From SIG607 sp036307305 (GTDB lineage: Bacteria > Bacillota > Clostridia > Oscillospirales > Acutalibacteraceae): a stretch of DNA of 64,000 nucleotides. Each line of letters starts with the position of its first letter. Within the stretch, counting starts at the first letter, position 1. Shown here one piece after another: positions 43,032 to 52,577 of this stretch. The notes below the pieces were generated by a model. The model was not told the DNA's origin. It was given only the letters and a program-made list of their open reading frames with translations, and made no database searches. Both the position numbers and the translations under genes were made by a program. Location of the stretch: the NCBI GenBank assembly GCA_036307305.1, contig JAXJXV010000002.1, positions 153,268 to 217,267 of the forward strand, in the 5' to 3' direction.

Positions 43032-46000
43032 TTAAGCTTTCTTTTTCTTTTTAACAATAATCAGAACAACCACTGCCGCGGCAATAACAACAACAGCTAT
43101 AGCCACAGGAATTATAATGCCGAGAACGGAGTTGTTTATTATTGTTGCGTTTTTCTTGAGAGTTGAGTCTACGATAGTAGAAATATCTACGCCATCAGCA
43201 GAAGTAACATCTTCAAGCAATTCACCTGTTGACAAATCTCTCATCGCCGGTACGTATTCGGTGAAAGGTACGGGAGCTGAAATCTGTGCATCGGGACTAA
43301 CGTGAGTGAACACTACGTCGTCAATAAAGAGTTCGCAGTAACCCGGTGTCTGAACGGCTACGTAAGGCTCAATAGCAGTAAACGTATAGCTTACCTCGTG
43401 CCACTGTCCGTCCACAAGATCTTTAATTGCAACAACGGGATAATAGTCACCGAAGGTTGCCCAAGCAAATATAGGACTGTTATTACAAACAATCTTTACA
43501 GCGCCGTCGGTCTGTAGATAAGACGGCATCTTAACCTTAAAGGTTACGGTGTATTTTTCACCTGCAACTATCTGCTGAGCAGAAGTAAGAAGCAATGCAT
43601 TCTCAAAGTAATGAGTTTTACCAAGTCTGTGAAGTGAATATCTTCCGCTTGTTACGTTGTCTCTTGAGTTACCCTTAGCAAGTGCATCGTACAGCTCGTA
43701 GTCGTAGTCAAGAATTGAATAACCGGGTATAGAATTAATAACAGGAGCGTAATAGGTTTCGAAATCCTGAATTGTCTTAAGTCTTATAAAACGTGCTACA
43801 ATGTTAACTTCTTTATCATCATAGAACTTCATATCCTCAAGAGCAACGTACTTACCGTCACTGCCCATTACGAAATAACCAAGGAACTGATGGTTATCGT
43901 ACTTAGGATTCTTGGGCAACTGCGAAGCGTAGCTTTCGCCCGGCTTACCAAGAACGTATTCAGGAATATTAAGACAACCGCTGTTATCTACGAAGTAACC
44001 CATTACCCCTTCCTCAAGCTCGGTAACGCTTATATCGTCAAGGTAGTAAAGACCTTCGTTACCTACGGAGAAAGTAATAAATAAGGAGTTCTTATAAGAA
44101 GCGGTTATTTTCTTACCGCTGCACACAAAGGTACCTGTGTGCCATACGCCTACCTTTTCATCAAGGCTTACAAAGTACTGACTTGCTAATCTATCGCCAG
44201 CCCATAGGTTGTTTTCAGCAGAGGCTGAAGCGGCAACTCTCAAAGGCTCCTGTCCGTGCTTTTCAATATAATATTTAAAGGTGATTAAATAATTCTTATT
44301 TGCGTCAATTCTCTGAACGGTGCTTCCGTTCTTTATAAGATGACCGCCGCCGCCTGGGTTAAGGTCAGGTCTCGTTACTGTAGAACGGTCAAGCTTCATA
44401 ACGTAATCGCCCGAATAAGCAAAAGGAACCTTCACAACCTCACAGTCAGACCTCATATAAGGACCTGTACTTTCAATCTGATACGGTACGTTATAATCTT
44501 CATAGTCATAAACGTTTGTTTTAGAAACGTCATAACCTGCATAAGCATAAATTATTTCATTACCGTTAAATTTAGTTACACTTAGAGGCTGTGTACATTC
44601 TTTATCAGTATACCAGCCATTGAATACATAACCGAATTTTTCGGGATTAGAGGGATAACTAATTGCTCCGCCAACGGTACCTTTTACAACGGTATTGCCT
44701 GTATCGTTGTTGTTAGCAAATACTGCAACAGGACCTGTAGCTTCTCTTACCAACAGATTATCAATATAAATATCAGCAGATTGATTTTCAAGATTATGCG
44801 CAAAGGTTACACACAAGAACAGCGCATTTCCATAGTCGAGGTTAGAACCGGTTTTTATAGCGGTGGTACAGGTTATATAACCCTCATTAGATGTAGACTT
44901 GGAATATGAAGTCTTAGAAAGCGCAGGCCAAACCAGTTTACCCCAAACGTTATTGTAAGCTGCAGTAGTAAACTGAACGTAATATCCAAGAGTAGCATTC
45001 TCTGCCTTTACATCATAGGTAATAATATATACCGTATCATCTTTAAGACCTGTCTTTGCAAGAGCTTGGAAGTCAGGAGAATTATACCGGTCTCTCATAT
45101 AAAGGTCTTTGCCCTGAGATGAAAGACCGTAATAGTCATCACCATTATAATGGATTTTAAGTGCATAGTTATCACCGTTACCAACACCCTTTTCATTTAC
45201 AACCGCCATAGTACGACCGAATGCCAAGCCAGCCTCGGTAGTATACGGATAATCGTATGCAAAGGTAATAGGCTCCATAGCATACGCCAGTAAAGGCTCG
45301 TAGCCGAAAACGGTTTCAGTAAAAGCTGCACCAAAGTTTGCATCGGCATACCAATCAAAAGAAGATAACACCTCATCTGCATTGGCTAAGGTATGAGGAA
45401 GTGCCGAATTAGTAGTGCCAGTATAAATCTCATTCTTGATACCGTGGCTGTATACAACATACGATTCACTGGGTTTTACAGGGGTAAATACGAAATCATC
45501 AAAATAAATTACAGCATCACTGTTTTCCTTCATATTTACGTTCACATACATTGATTTGCCGTCAGACTTAAAATCAGTGGTGATTACTGCTTTTGCCTCA
45601 TGCCACTGTCCATCTAACTCTTTTGCTGTAATAGTATACACACCGCCAACGTTCTGATATGTATTCATATTACCCCAAATATTATTGGAATTTCCTGAGC
45701 CAAAAGTAACATTAACGTTCTTATAAAGAGTTTCTACATAATACTTATAGGTAACAACATAGGTAGTATTGTTGGTTAGCTTAACATCCTCAAGAATGGT
45801 AGCCGCATCCCACTGATTATGTCTTGTGGGAGCATAATAGGTTTCAGGGTCATTGGGGTCAAGCATCATATCTGCATCCCAAGTGTATTTAAGTGAATGT
45901 CCGCTTGAGCCGTAAGTAATTTTATCTTCAAGGTAGCACATTCTACCGAAATACAGATAGTTTGACTTATAAACGGCATCAACCTTTATTGTCTCTCCGT

Positions 46001-47309
46001 TTTCCTGAATAGGTCCTTTTTCATCACGAAGCTCTTGTTTGACGATTATTTCTTCCCACTTATGACTCTCGTAGTTTTCAAAGTCCTCCGTAGCGATGGG
46101 AGAAGGGTCAATCCACTTTGAGTATAGAGTTTTGTTTGCGTAAGGATACGTTTTGCTCGTATATTCTTCGGTATAAGAAGCGGTTGTAAACCAACCTGCA
46201 AACCACTTTTCATCGTTACTTGGAGCTATGGGATAAGCAATTATATCTCCAGGCATACCCGTTGCGGTTTCTGTTTCACCTGTAATCGTATTGGTAAAGG
46301 TAATGGTTACAGGAGCTTTAAAACGAGCATATAGAACGGTAATACCTGTCTCCATTTTAAAGTTGGAGACAACCTTGCTTTCATCGTTACGTTCTTCAGC
46401 AGAATACCAACCCTCAAAGGTGTGTTCTGGATTTTCAGGTGTGATTACAGGAAGCTCAACCTCAAGATTAATATCCTTAAACACAATTTCAGTTTTACCG
46501 TGAAGTTCATCCTTAAAGATAACTATACCCTCATCTTCAGGAATAGTAGATACCTTTACGTTATCAATCTGAATTTTCGCGCCGGGCATAAGCAAAGCAT
46601 AAAAAGCTAATGCGTTATCACTACCGCCGAAATCAGCAGGTGTAGTAAATACAAATTTAAGTGTATGCCAACCGCTGTTTACGTCGTACTCTTTGGTACC
46701 CTCAGAGCTTGTCGTACTGTATACGGTAGCATCCTTTTCAGCCTTTACAACGGTGTAGAGCTTTACGCCCATAGAGTCAACGCCGTTAGAGTTACCCTCT
46801 GCCTTGTTGTCCCAAGAGCCGTAGCCCATATAAAGCTCGGAAGCCGCGCCATCTACACTTGGAGCTGAGGTCATATTAACCTCCATCTCCACGTAATAGG
46901 TAGTAGACTCTTCAAGACGGTATACGCCGTCATTGTTATTAAGACGGTAACCGCCTGAGGTAGCCCAAGTCTGCTGAGTACTTTCGTTATGGGTGTAAAG
47001 TACCTTGCCGTGCTGAGCATCGCCGTCAATAACGTCCCAAGTCCAACCCATAACACCCATATTATCGCCACCGCGAGTCATATTAAGGCTGTCAGCAGCA
47101 ACAGATTTGTCGGTAACAGGATTTTCTGACGTTTCAAAACCGTATACAACCGGTGTGTCAAAGACTTCTTCCTTTCCAATAACCGAGTCATCACTTCCGC
47201 CTGTTAACGCGGAAATGATAACGGGATTAGCAAACAGCGCTGTCAAAAGCAAAGCGGCTGCGCAAAGGACAGATATAACTTTGACAAGAGAATTATTTTT
47301 AATATTCAT
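43032..47309 (-). CDS. Large membrane-anchored surface protein with carbohydrate-binding-like and InlB repeats
   Basis: The 1425-residue protein has a signal peptide (about 8-32), at least four jelly-roll-like segments of the carbohydrate-binding type (recurring patterns such as DGQWHEAKAVITT, NTTYVVTYKYYVE, YFDDFVF and YIDNLLV), and Listeria-Bacteroides/InlB B-repeats at about 335-405 (FAGWFTT...LYSKW) and 885-945 (FNGWYTDKECTQPL). It ends in a C-terminal membrane helix followed by KKKKKA, so it is anchored in the membrane and projects outward. No catalytic domain is recognised. With the GH16 protein next to it, glycan capture is the likely role. Confidence 0.82.
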   Translation of the reverse strand: MNIKNNSLVKVISVLCAAALLLTALFANPVIISALTGGSDDSVIGKEEVFDTPVVYGFETSENPVTDKSVAADSLNMTRGGDNMGVMGWTWDVIDGDAQHGKVLYTHNESTQQTWATSGGYRLNNNDGVYRLEESTTYYVEMEVNMTSAPSVDGAASELYMGYGSWDNKAEGNSNGVDSMGVKLYTVVKAEKDATVYSTTSSEGTKEYDVNSGWHTLKFVFTTPADFGGSDNALAFYALLMPGAKIQIDNVKVSTIPEDEGIVIFKDELHGKTEIVFKDINLEVELPVITPENPEHTFEGWYSAEERNDESKVVSNFKMETGITVLYARFKAPVTITFTNTITGETETATGMPGDIIAYPIAPSNDEKWFAGWFTTASYTEEYTSKTYPYANKTLYSKWIDPSPIATEDFENYESHKWEEIIVKQELRDEKGPIQENGETIKVDAVYKSNYLYFGRMCYLEDKITYGSSGHSLKYTWDADMMLDPNDPETYYAPTRHNQWDAATILEDVKLTNNTTYVVTYKYYVETLYKNVNVTFGSGNSNNIWGNMNTYQNVGGVYTITAKELDGQWHEAKAVITTDFKSDGKSMYVNVNMKENSDAVIYFDDFVFTPVKPSESYVVYSHGIKNEIYTGTTNSALPHTLANADEVLSSFDWYADANFGAAFTETVFGYEPLLAYAMEPITFAYDYPYTTEAGLAFGRTMAVVNEKGVGNGDNYALKIHYNGDDYYGLSSQGKDLYMRDRYNSPDFQALAKTGLKDDTVYIITYDVKAENATLGYYVQFTTAAYNNVWGKLVWPALSKTSYSKSTSNEGYITCTTAIKTGSNLDYGNALFLCVTFAHNLENQSADIYIDNLLVREATGPVAVFANNNDTGNTVVKGTVGGAISYPSNPEKFGYVFNGWYTDKECTQPLSVTKFNGNEIIYAYAGYDVSKTNVYDYEDYNVPYQIESTGPYMRSDCEVVKVPFAYSGDYVMKLDRSTVTRPDLNPGGGGHLIKNGSTVQRIDANKNYLITFKYYIEKHGQEPLRVAASASAENNLWAGDRLASQYFVSLDEKVGVWHTGTFVCSGKKITASYKNSLFITFSVGNEGLYYLDDISVTELEEGVMGYFVDNSGCLNIPEYVLGKPGESYASQLPKNPKYDNHQFLGYFVMGSDGKYVALEDMKFYDDKEVNIVARFIRLKTIQDFETYYAPVINSIPGYSILDYDYELYDALAKGNSRDNVTSGRYSLHRLGKTHYFENALLLTSAQQIVAGEKYTVTFKVKMPSYLQTDGAVKIVCNNSPIFAWATFGDYYPVVAIKDLVDGQWHEVSYTFTAIEPYVAVQTPGYCELFIDDVVFTHVSPDAQISAPVPFTEYVPAMRDLSTGELLEDVTSADGVDISTIVDSTLKKNATIINNSVLGIIIPVAIAVVVIAAAVVVLIIVKKKKKA

Positions 47310-47330
47310 TTTTCATCCTCCGTCAAATAA

Positions 47331-50300
47331 TTAGATATTGCTCTTAAGATACTCTACAGAGCGATTAATAGAATCCGAATAAATCACAAATTCCTGACCG
47401 TCAACCTCAACGATAAGATAAGCCTTTACGAGAAGCTCTTTAGAATCGTCAAGCTCGAAATCGGTTACGTAGGTTGAGAATACGAGGCTGTAGTAGTCGG
47501 TACCCTCTATTTCGCTGTAATCCCAACACTTATCAAGATTTGTGTTCACGCCGTTTGTAAGGAACTGCTTATTCTTAGCATTCGTAATGTTAATATCGCC
47601 CTTATAAACGCCACCCTTTGCATAAAGGTTGCCGTTAGCGTAGATAAAGCCTCTTTCCTTAACGGTGTAATCGGTGCCGTCAATACAAATTTCTGCGCCT
47701 GTCTTGGTATCGTACGTAAACATATATCTGATAGCCTGACAGCCTGCAGTCTGCTCGGCAGACTCTGTAAGACACGCGCCGCCAAGAACGTCAATAAGGT
47801 CATTACCTGCTTTATCCTTAAGTTCTTTAACGGTAAAGTTTTTAAGCTCAAGATTAGCAGCGTCGTCTTCATCCTTTATAAATGCGTAAAGAATCTTATT
47901 AACTGAAGTCAGTTCATCGTCGTAGCCTACGCTGTCCTCAACAAGAGCGTACATATCTGTTGTAAGAAGAACAGTTCCCGTATGCCATACGTTAAGCTCT
48001 TTAGAAGAATCGAATGCAAAAATGTTCTTGTTCTTTCCTTCAACAAAAGTAGTGAAGTTCTTCTGTGCATCGGTATACTTAAAGGCTAAGCCGCATTTAG
48101 CTGAAAGCTGACCCTTTATCATATACTCAAAATTAATTTTATAGGTTGTATTGTTATTAATATTTTCGCTTACTACGTAAGTATCAACTGCATCAACGGG
48201 AATATAATCGTCACGGGTTACTTCAAGGCTGATAATATTGATATGTGCCTTTGCATAACCTGCGTATTCAATAGCAAGATAGTTGTTAATTACGTATTCC
48301 TTACCGTCAACGGTAATTTTAAAGGTATTATAAATTTCATTATAATTTTCACCGTTTGCCTCAGGTACGGTAATTGTCGCAGTACCCTCAAGAATTTCTC
48401 CCTCAGTTCCCGCAGCAACAGACAAATCAACGAGCTTATCTGCATCAAGCCAAATATTTTTAGTAGGCTGACCTGAAGCCATAGTACCTGCTACAGCCTT
48501 AAGATTGTTATCGCCATAATCTGCTGTTCCTGTAAAGCTATTTTTCTGAACAACAATCTTTACTTCATAAGTATGGCCGGGGGCAAGTTCAAATGGTGTT
48601 CCGTCTTCCTTTAAAGGAACGAAAATGCCGGGATTTTCGTTGCGAACTGCCATTGTATCGGTATAGGTGCCGTTGTATGCAATATTCTCAGGCCATGAGA
48701 ACAACTGAGGTCCCCAAGGAGATGATGAAGCATTAGACCAGTTAGGATAGAAAACACGGTTTCCTCTGCTATAACCTGCATCGAAAGTAATGGGAGAAGC
48801 AGTCCAGGTCTTAGAATTATCAAGTCTGTCGTAACTATATTCGTCCTGTTTATCGGTCATATAACCAACGTATTCAGGACTGAAATCAAACTTATAATGG
48901 TCATCAAGAGCCTCGTCCCAATCAACAGGTTCTACTTCGGGAACGTAGTCGTCTCTTATAACTTCAACATTTATGAAGTTAATTACAGGTCCCTGCCAAC
49001 TGTTAAGATAGAAGTACAGGTAGTTGTAAAGAGTGTAATCGGTACCATTATAATTAAGCTTATAGGTGTTGGTGAGAGAATCGTAGTTTTGGTCACTAAC
49101 GTCCGGAGTTTTTATCTGTACGCTTCCCTCGATAATCTGACCTTCTTTAGCTTTAGTGTAACTTGCTATGGTCTGCATTGAATAGCAAAGCTTATTTGCA
49201 TAAATCCTCTGACTATCGCTTATAAAGGCGTTTTCAACTGCACCTGTGGAAACGGCGCCTACATTAACCTGAAGCTGAGGATTATCACCGTCTTTGCTGA
49301 TAGAGTCAAGACGGAACTTAATATTTACGGTATATGTATGACCAGGGGCAAGTTCCAGGGGAGTGCCGTCATCCATTAAAGGCATATAGTACGCAGGGTT
49401 GGTTCCTGTCCAGAACTTAGCAGTCGGAACCTCTTCCCCGTCAATATCAATGGTGTTTTTGTTAACGTATACCTGTGTACCCCAGTTATTCTGCATTGAA
49501 GCTGCAGTTACAGTTGAAAATACGGGGAACACCTGTCTGTCACCTCTGCCGTAACCTGCATCAACAGTAAGAGGAGTCGTGGTGTAATTAATGGAAGAAT
49601 CAAGCTTACTGGCTGTGATAATGTCAGTATAATTTCCCTGTTTGCTCATATCAAAGCTGTAATATGCAGGAGATGCTTCATCCCAGTTAACCTCTTCAAT
49701 TTCAGGTACGTAATCATCGCTTACAACCTTAAGCTCGGAGATGTTAATGATTGTAGGGTCGTTACGGTCTAAGGCAATAAAGAAGTAATTATACAAGGTA
49801 ACGTCGAAAGCTTCGGTTGAATTATAAGAACCGCTTACGTTTACCGTATATGAATTCTGCTGTGCGTTGTAGGTATATCCTTCGCCCTGTGCAGCAGGAG
49901 TCGTAAAGGTAACTGTTTTGGTACCGCCTGAGGTCTTTGCCTTAAGGTCGTCTACTACGGCGCAGTAAGGTCTGCTCAAATACGAGGTTTCGCCAAAAGC
50001 TGTAATTGGAGAATATTTACCTCTGTAATTCAAATCCATCTGAGTACCTGCAAGTATACCACCGCCAACTAAGAAAGCTTTAGCGTCATACCAATTATCA
50101 CCTACGGCACCGCTTGAATGTATATCTTCAAGAGTGTAAGTAATGGTAACGGTATAAGTATGACCGGGGGCAAGTTCCAAAGGCTGACCGTCCTCCTTAA
50201 TAGGAACGATAACAACCTGATTTCCTGTGGTAATTTCCATTGTATCCACACCGTCAACCGCTTTATAACCAATACTGTTACCACTCCAGTTATTTGCATA

Positions 50301-50546
50301 GTTAACGTAAGGATAAAAAGGCTGTATTGCTACGCCGTCTCCACCGCCCAAAGAATTAACGGTAAGAGCCGAAGCGCTTTCCTGTCCTTTTACGGGATGA
50401 ACATAAGAATATATATCATCCTCAGCAAAGCTGAAAGAATAATAATCAAGATAATCAGGCTCTGTAGCGCTTACCAGATTAACAGGTAAAACAAGAGCAG
50501 AAACAAGCATTATTAAGCTCAGCATTAATGCAACCGTTTTTTTCAT
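47331..50546 (-). CDS. Large secreted protein with three tandem repeats of unknown family
   Basis: The 1071-residue protein has a signal peptide (MKKTVALMLSLIMLVSALVL...) and three tandem repeats of roughly 240-260 residues. Each contains the phrase ELAPGHTYTV (or a close variant) and a GYxRGxR-type or equivalent loop, and the units are separated by linkers of the form DDYVPEVEPVDWDEA at about 275, 535 and, shortened, 780. A different C-terminal domain (about 900-1071; TDYTVKERGFIYANGNLY) resembles tails found on other clostridial exported proteins. No anchor and no catalytic motif are seen. First gene of the operon, divergent from two AraC regulators. Confidence 0.75.
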   Translation of the reverse strand: MKKTVALMLSLIMLVSALVLPVNLVSATEPDYLDYYSFSFAEDDIYSYVHPVKGQESASALTVNSLGGGDGVAIQPFYPYVNYANNWSGNSIGYKAVDGVDTMEITTGNQVVIVPIKEDGQPLELAPGHTYTVTITYTLEDIHSSGAVGDNWYDAKAFLVGGGILAGTQMDLNYRGKYSPITAFGETSYLSRPYCAVVDDLKAKTSGGTKTVTFTTPAAQGEGYTYNAQQNSYTVNVSGSYNSTEAFDVTLYNYFFIALDRNDPTIINISELKVVSDDYVPEIEEVNWDEASPAYYSFDMSKQGNYTDIITASKLDSSINYTTTPLTVDAGYGRGDRQVFPVFSTVTAASMQNNWGTQVYVNKNTIDIDGEEVPTAKFWTGTNPAYYMPLMDDGTPLELAPGHTYTVNIKFRLDSISKDGDNPQLQVNVGAVSTGAVENAFISDSQRIYANKLCYSMQTIASYTKAKEGQIIEGSVQIKTPDVSDQNYDSLTNTYKLNYNGTDYTLYNYLYFYLNSWQGPVINFINVEVIRDDYVPEVEPVDWDEALDDHYKFDFSPEYVGYMTDKQDEYSYDRLDNSKTWTASPITFDAGYSRGNRVFYPNWSNASSSPWGPQLFSWPENIAYNGTYTDTMAVRNENPGIFVPLKEDGTPFELAPGHTYEVKIVVQKNSFTGTADYGDNNLKAVAGTMASGQPTKNIWLDADKLVDLSVAAGTEGEILEGTATITVPEANGENYNEIYNTFKITVDGKEYVINNYLAIEYAGYAKAHINIISLEVTRDDYIPVDAVDTYVVSENINNNTTYKINFEYMIKGQLSAKCGLAFKYTDAQKNFTTFVEGKNKNIFAFDSSKELNVWHTGTVLLTTDMYALVEDSVGYDDELTSVNKILYAFIKDEDDAANLELKNFTVKELKDKAGNDLIDVLGGACLTESAEQTAGCQAIRYMFTYDTKTGAEICIDGTDYTVKERGFIYANGNLYAKGGVYKGDINITNAKNKQFLTNGVNTNLDKCWDYSEIEGTDYYSLVFSTYVTDFELDDSKELLVKAYLIVEVDGQEFVIYSDSINRSVEYLKSNI

Positions 50547-50608
50547 AAAAAACTCTCCTTAACATAAATTTTTACAGGCAAAATACACTTCGCCACTTTC
50601 ACATTGTT

Positions 50609-50637
50609 ATTATAACTTATATGATTTTTTTTAGCAA
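50609..50637 (-). promoter_or_regulatory. Promoter of the exported-protein operon
   Basis: TTGCTA, 17 nt, TATAAT on the minus strand, 63 nt before the first start codon. It lies in the 339-nt divergent region that also holds the AraC promoter and several short repeats (TTCACTA twice, CACTA/TAGTG half-sites near 50726-50790) that could be AraC binding sites. Confidence 0.65.
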
Positions 50638-50710
50638 GAAACTTTTTATCAAATTTATGGACAAAAAAGTTCAATTTTTATTTTTCATTGCATTTTTTCA
50701 CACATCAGCG

Positions 50711-50739
50711 TTGACAAAATATTCACTATAGAGTAGTAT
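50711..50739 (+). promoter_or_regulatory. Candidate promoter of the tandem AraC genes
   Basis: TTGACA, 17 nt, TAGTAT on the plus strand. It would give a leader of about 140 nt; a closer promoter in the AT-rich DNA at 50820-50870 cannot be excluded. Confidence 0.5.
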
Positions 50740-50885
50740 ATATTTGTGCTCAATTTAGCAAAAATGTACTATTCTTCACTACTTTTAGTGCAATTTCGCC
50801 TATTGCGCGAAAAACCGATTTTGTATTTCATATAAAATTTGTGGAAAAATTTTGAAATCATTTTGCTTTACAGGAGGAATATTAT

Positions 50886-51686
50886 ATGTTTTATGAAAAG
50901 AAATCCAGAAACCTCGAATATATGGCGCTGGGAACCCTTGTGCAACCGTCGTATATACATTTTCACAATGAGGTTGAAATGATTATAAATATGGGCAGAG
51001 GCGCAGATGCAAACGTCTTCATAAATACAAAGAAATACTCACTGTCTAATTATATGGATGCAATTATAATTACACCCGGACAGATTCATTCCTTTGAAAC
51101 TTTACACAAAGGTCTTTTCTTTGCCTTTATATTCCCCGCAGAGTATATTCCTCGTCTTCAGAACGTGCTGACAAATCAATGTCCCGAAAATCCCTTTTTA
51201 AATATCCGCGATATTGGCGCAGAAGAAGTTTTAATGGACTTCTGGTCCAGAAACGGTCAGCTTCCTGCGGATATAAAGCATCTTCGCACCTCTCTGCTTG
51301 TAGGCTATCTTAACATTCTTATGTCTTATATTTACCTTAATCTTAACTTCGTTGATGCCAACAACAACTCTGATATCGTCAAAAAGGTTATTGTTTATCT
51401 TACGGAAAATTATACTGAAGCTATTTCTCTTACAGACCTGTCAGAAAAATTCAATCTTCCCAGTTCTTTAATTTCAAAACAATTCAACGCTTCTACGGGT
51501 ATTACCGTCCCTTCTTTTCTTAACTGGCTTCGCGTTTCAAAGGCTGCCGAAATGTTAGCGACCACTTCTTACACCGCCACTGTAATTTCCAACGCGGTGG
51601 GTTTCCGCACAATCAGAAATTTCAATCGTTCTTTTGCCGAATTTTACGGTATAACCCCATCTCAGTACCGCAAAACACACATATAA
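50886..51686 (+). CDS. AraC-family regulator, first of a tandem pair
   Basis: The 266-residue protein has a cupin-like N-terminal domain (IHFHNEVEMIINMGRGA, IIITPGQIHSFE at about 20-75) and a C-terminal AraC double HTH (ISLTDLSEKFNLPSSLISKQF, then ATVISNAVGFRTIRNFNRSF and ITPSQYRKTH). GGAGG lies 8 nt upstream. It is divergent from the operon of three exported carbohydrate-active proteins, so control of that operon by a sugar ligand is likely. It is a close paralogue of the next gene, 12 nt downstream. Confidence 0.9.
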   Translation: MFYEKKSRNLEYMALGTLVQPSYIHFHNEVEMIINMGRGADANVFINTKKYSLSNYMDAIIITPGQIHSFETLHKGLFFAFIFPAEYIPRLQNVLTNQCPENPFLNIRDIGAEEVLMDFWSRNGQLPADIKHLRTSLLVGYLNILMSYIYLNLNFVDANNNSDIVKKVIVYLTENYTEAISLTDLSEKFNLPSSLISKQFNASTGITVPSFLNWLRVSKAAEMLATTSYTATVISNAVGFRTIRNFNRSFAEFYGITPSQYRKTHI

Positions 51687-51697
51687 GGTGACAAAAA

Positions 51698-52501
51698 ATG
51701 TATTATGAAAAGAAAACGCAAAAAACCATTTTGCATGTTATCGGCGCACTTTCAGGGCCTAAGCTACATTTACACAATGAAATTGAATTAATAATAAATA
51801 TGAGCCCTGACTCTAAAGCAAATATTTACATAAACTCAACAAAATACGAGCTTAATTTTAACGACGCAGTTTTAATTATGCCGGGACAGATTCACACTTC
51901 AGAAAATTTAAGTGATGGGCTGTATATGCTTTTCTCCTTTCGTCCTGAGCATATTCCCCATCTCACAAAATTCCTGACGAACAAGGTTCCCGAAAATCCC
52001 ATTTTTAATCTCCATGACACCGACACTCACCATATCATTTATGAATTTTGGAATATGCACGACCAAGTGATGTATATGGAACCGCATATAATAGAGTCTC
52101 TTATCATTGGATATATGAACGTTCTTATGTCACAGCTATGCTACAAAATAAACTTTGTAGATATAGGTAGTGAATTTAACTTATGCAATGAAATAATTAA
52201 TTACATTTCGGAAAATTATGACAATAATGTCACTTTAAAGGATATTTCCGATTTCACCAAAACTCCGCATACGGTAGTATCCAAAACCTTTAATTCCTCC
52301 ACAGGAATGACAATACCCTCATTCCTTAACTGGATACGTATTTCCAATGCGGCTGAACGTCTTGTATCCTCAAAAGAAAATATTACTGATATTGCTATCT
52401 CGGTAGGCTTCAGCACTATACGAAGCTTTAATAGAAGTTTTTTAGATATTTATAGCGTAACACCGTCGGTTTACAGAAAGCAACATTCAACCACAAAATA
52501 A
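51698..52501 (+). CDS. AraC-family regulator, second of a tandem pair
   Basis: The protein (267 residues) is clearly homologous to its upstream neighbour over its whole length: the same YYEKK start, LHLHNEIELIINMSPDS versus FHNEVEMIINMGRGA, MPGQIHTSENL, VPENPIFNLHD, and a C-terminal AraC domain with FNSSTGMTIPSFLNWIRISNAAE and VGFSTIRSFNRSF. It starts 12 nt after the first gene, with AAGGTGA as ribosome binding site, so both are cotranscribed. A gene duplication produced the pair; they may respond to different ligands or form heterodimers. Confidence 0.9.
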   Translation: MYYEKKTQKTILHVIGALSGPKLHLHNEIELIINMSPDSKANIYINSTKYELNFNDAVLIMPGQIHTSENLSDGLYMLFSFRPEHIPHLTKFLTNKVPENPIFNLHDTDTHHIIYEFWNMHDQVMYMEPHIIESLIIGYMNVLMSQLCYKINFVDIGSEFNLCNEIINYISENYDNNVTLKDISDFTKTPHTVVSKTFNSSTGMTIPSFLNWIRISNAAERLVSSKENITDIAISVGFSTIRSFNRSFLDIYSVTPSVYRKQHSTTK

Positions 52502-52533
52502 ATCATTAGCCGTAAAGACTATACTAAATTAAA

Positions 52534-52563
52534 AAACGGGCGGAATTGTTTTCCGCCCGTTTT
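52534..52563. terminator. Bidirectional terminator between the AraC pair and the glycosidase-like gene
   Basis: A stem AAAACGGGCGGAA / TTCCGCCCGTTTT with a short loop, A-run before and T-run after, lies between convergent genes. Confidence 0.9.
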
Positions 52564-52577
52564 ATTTTATACTATTT

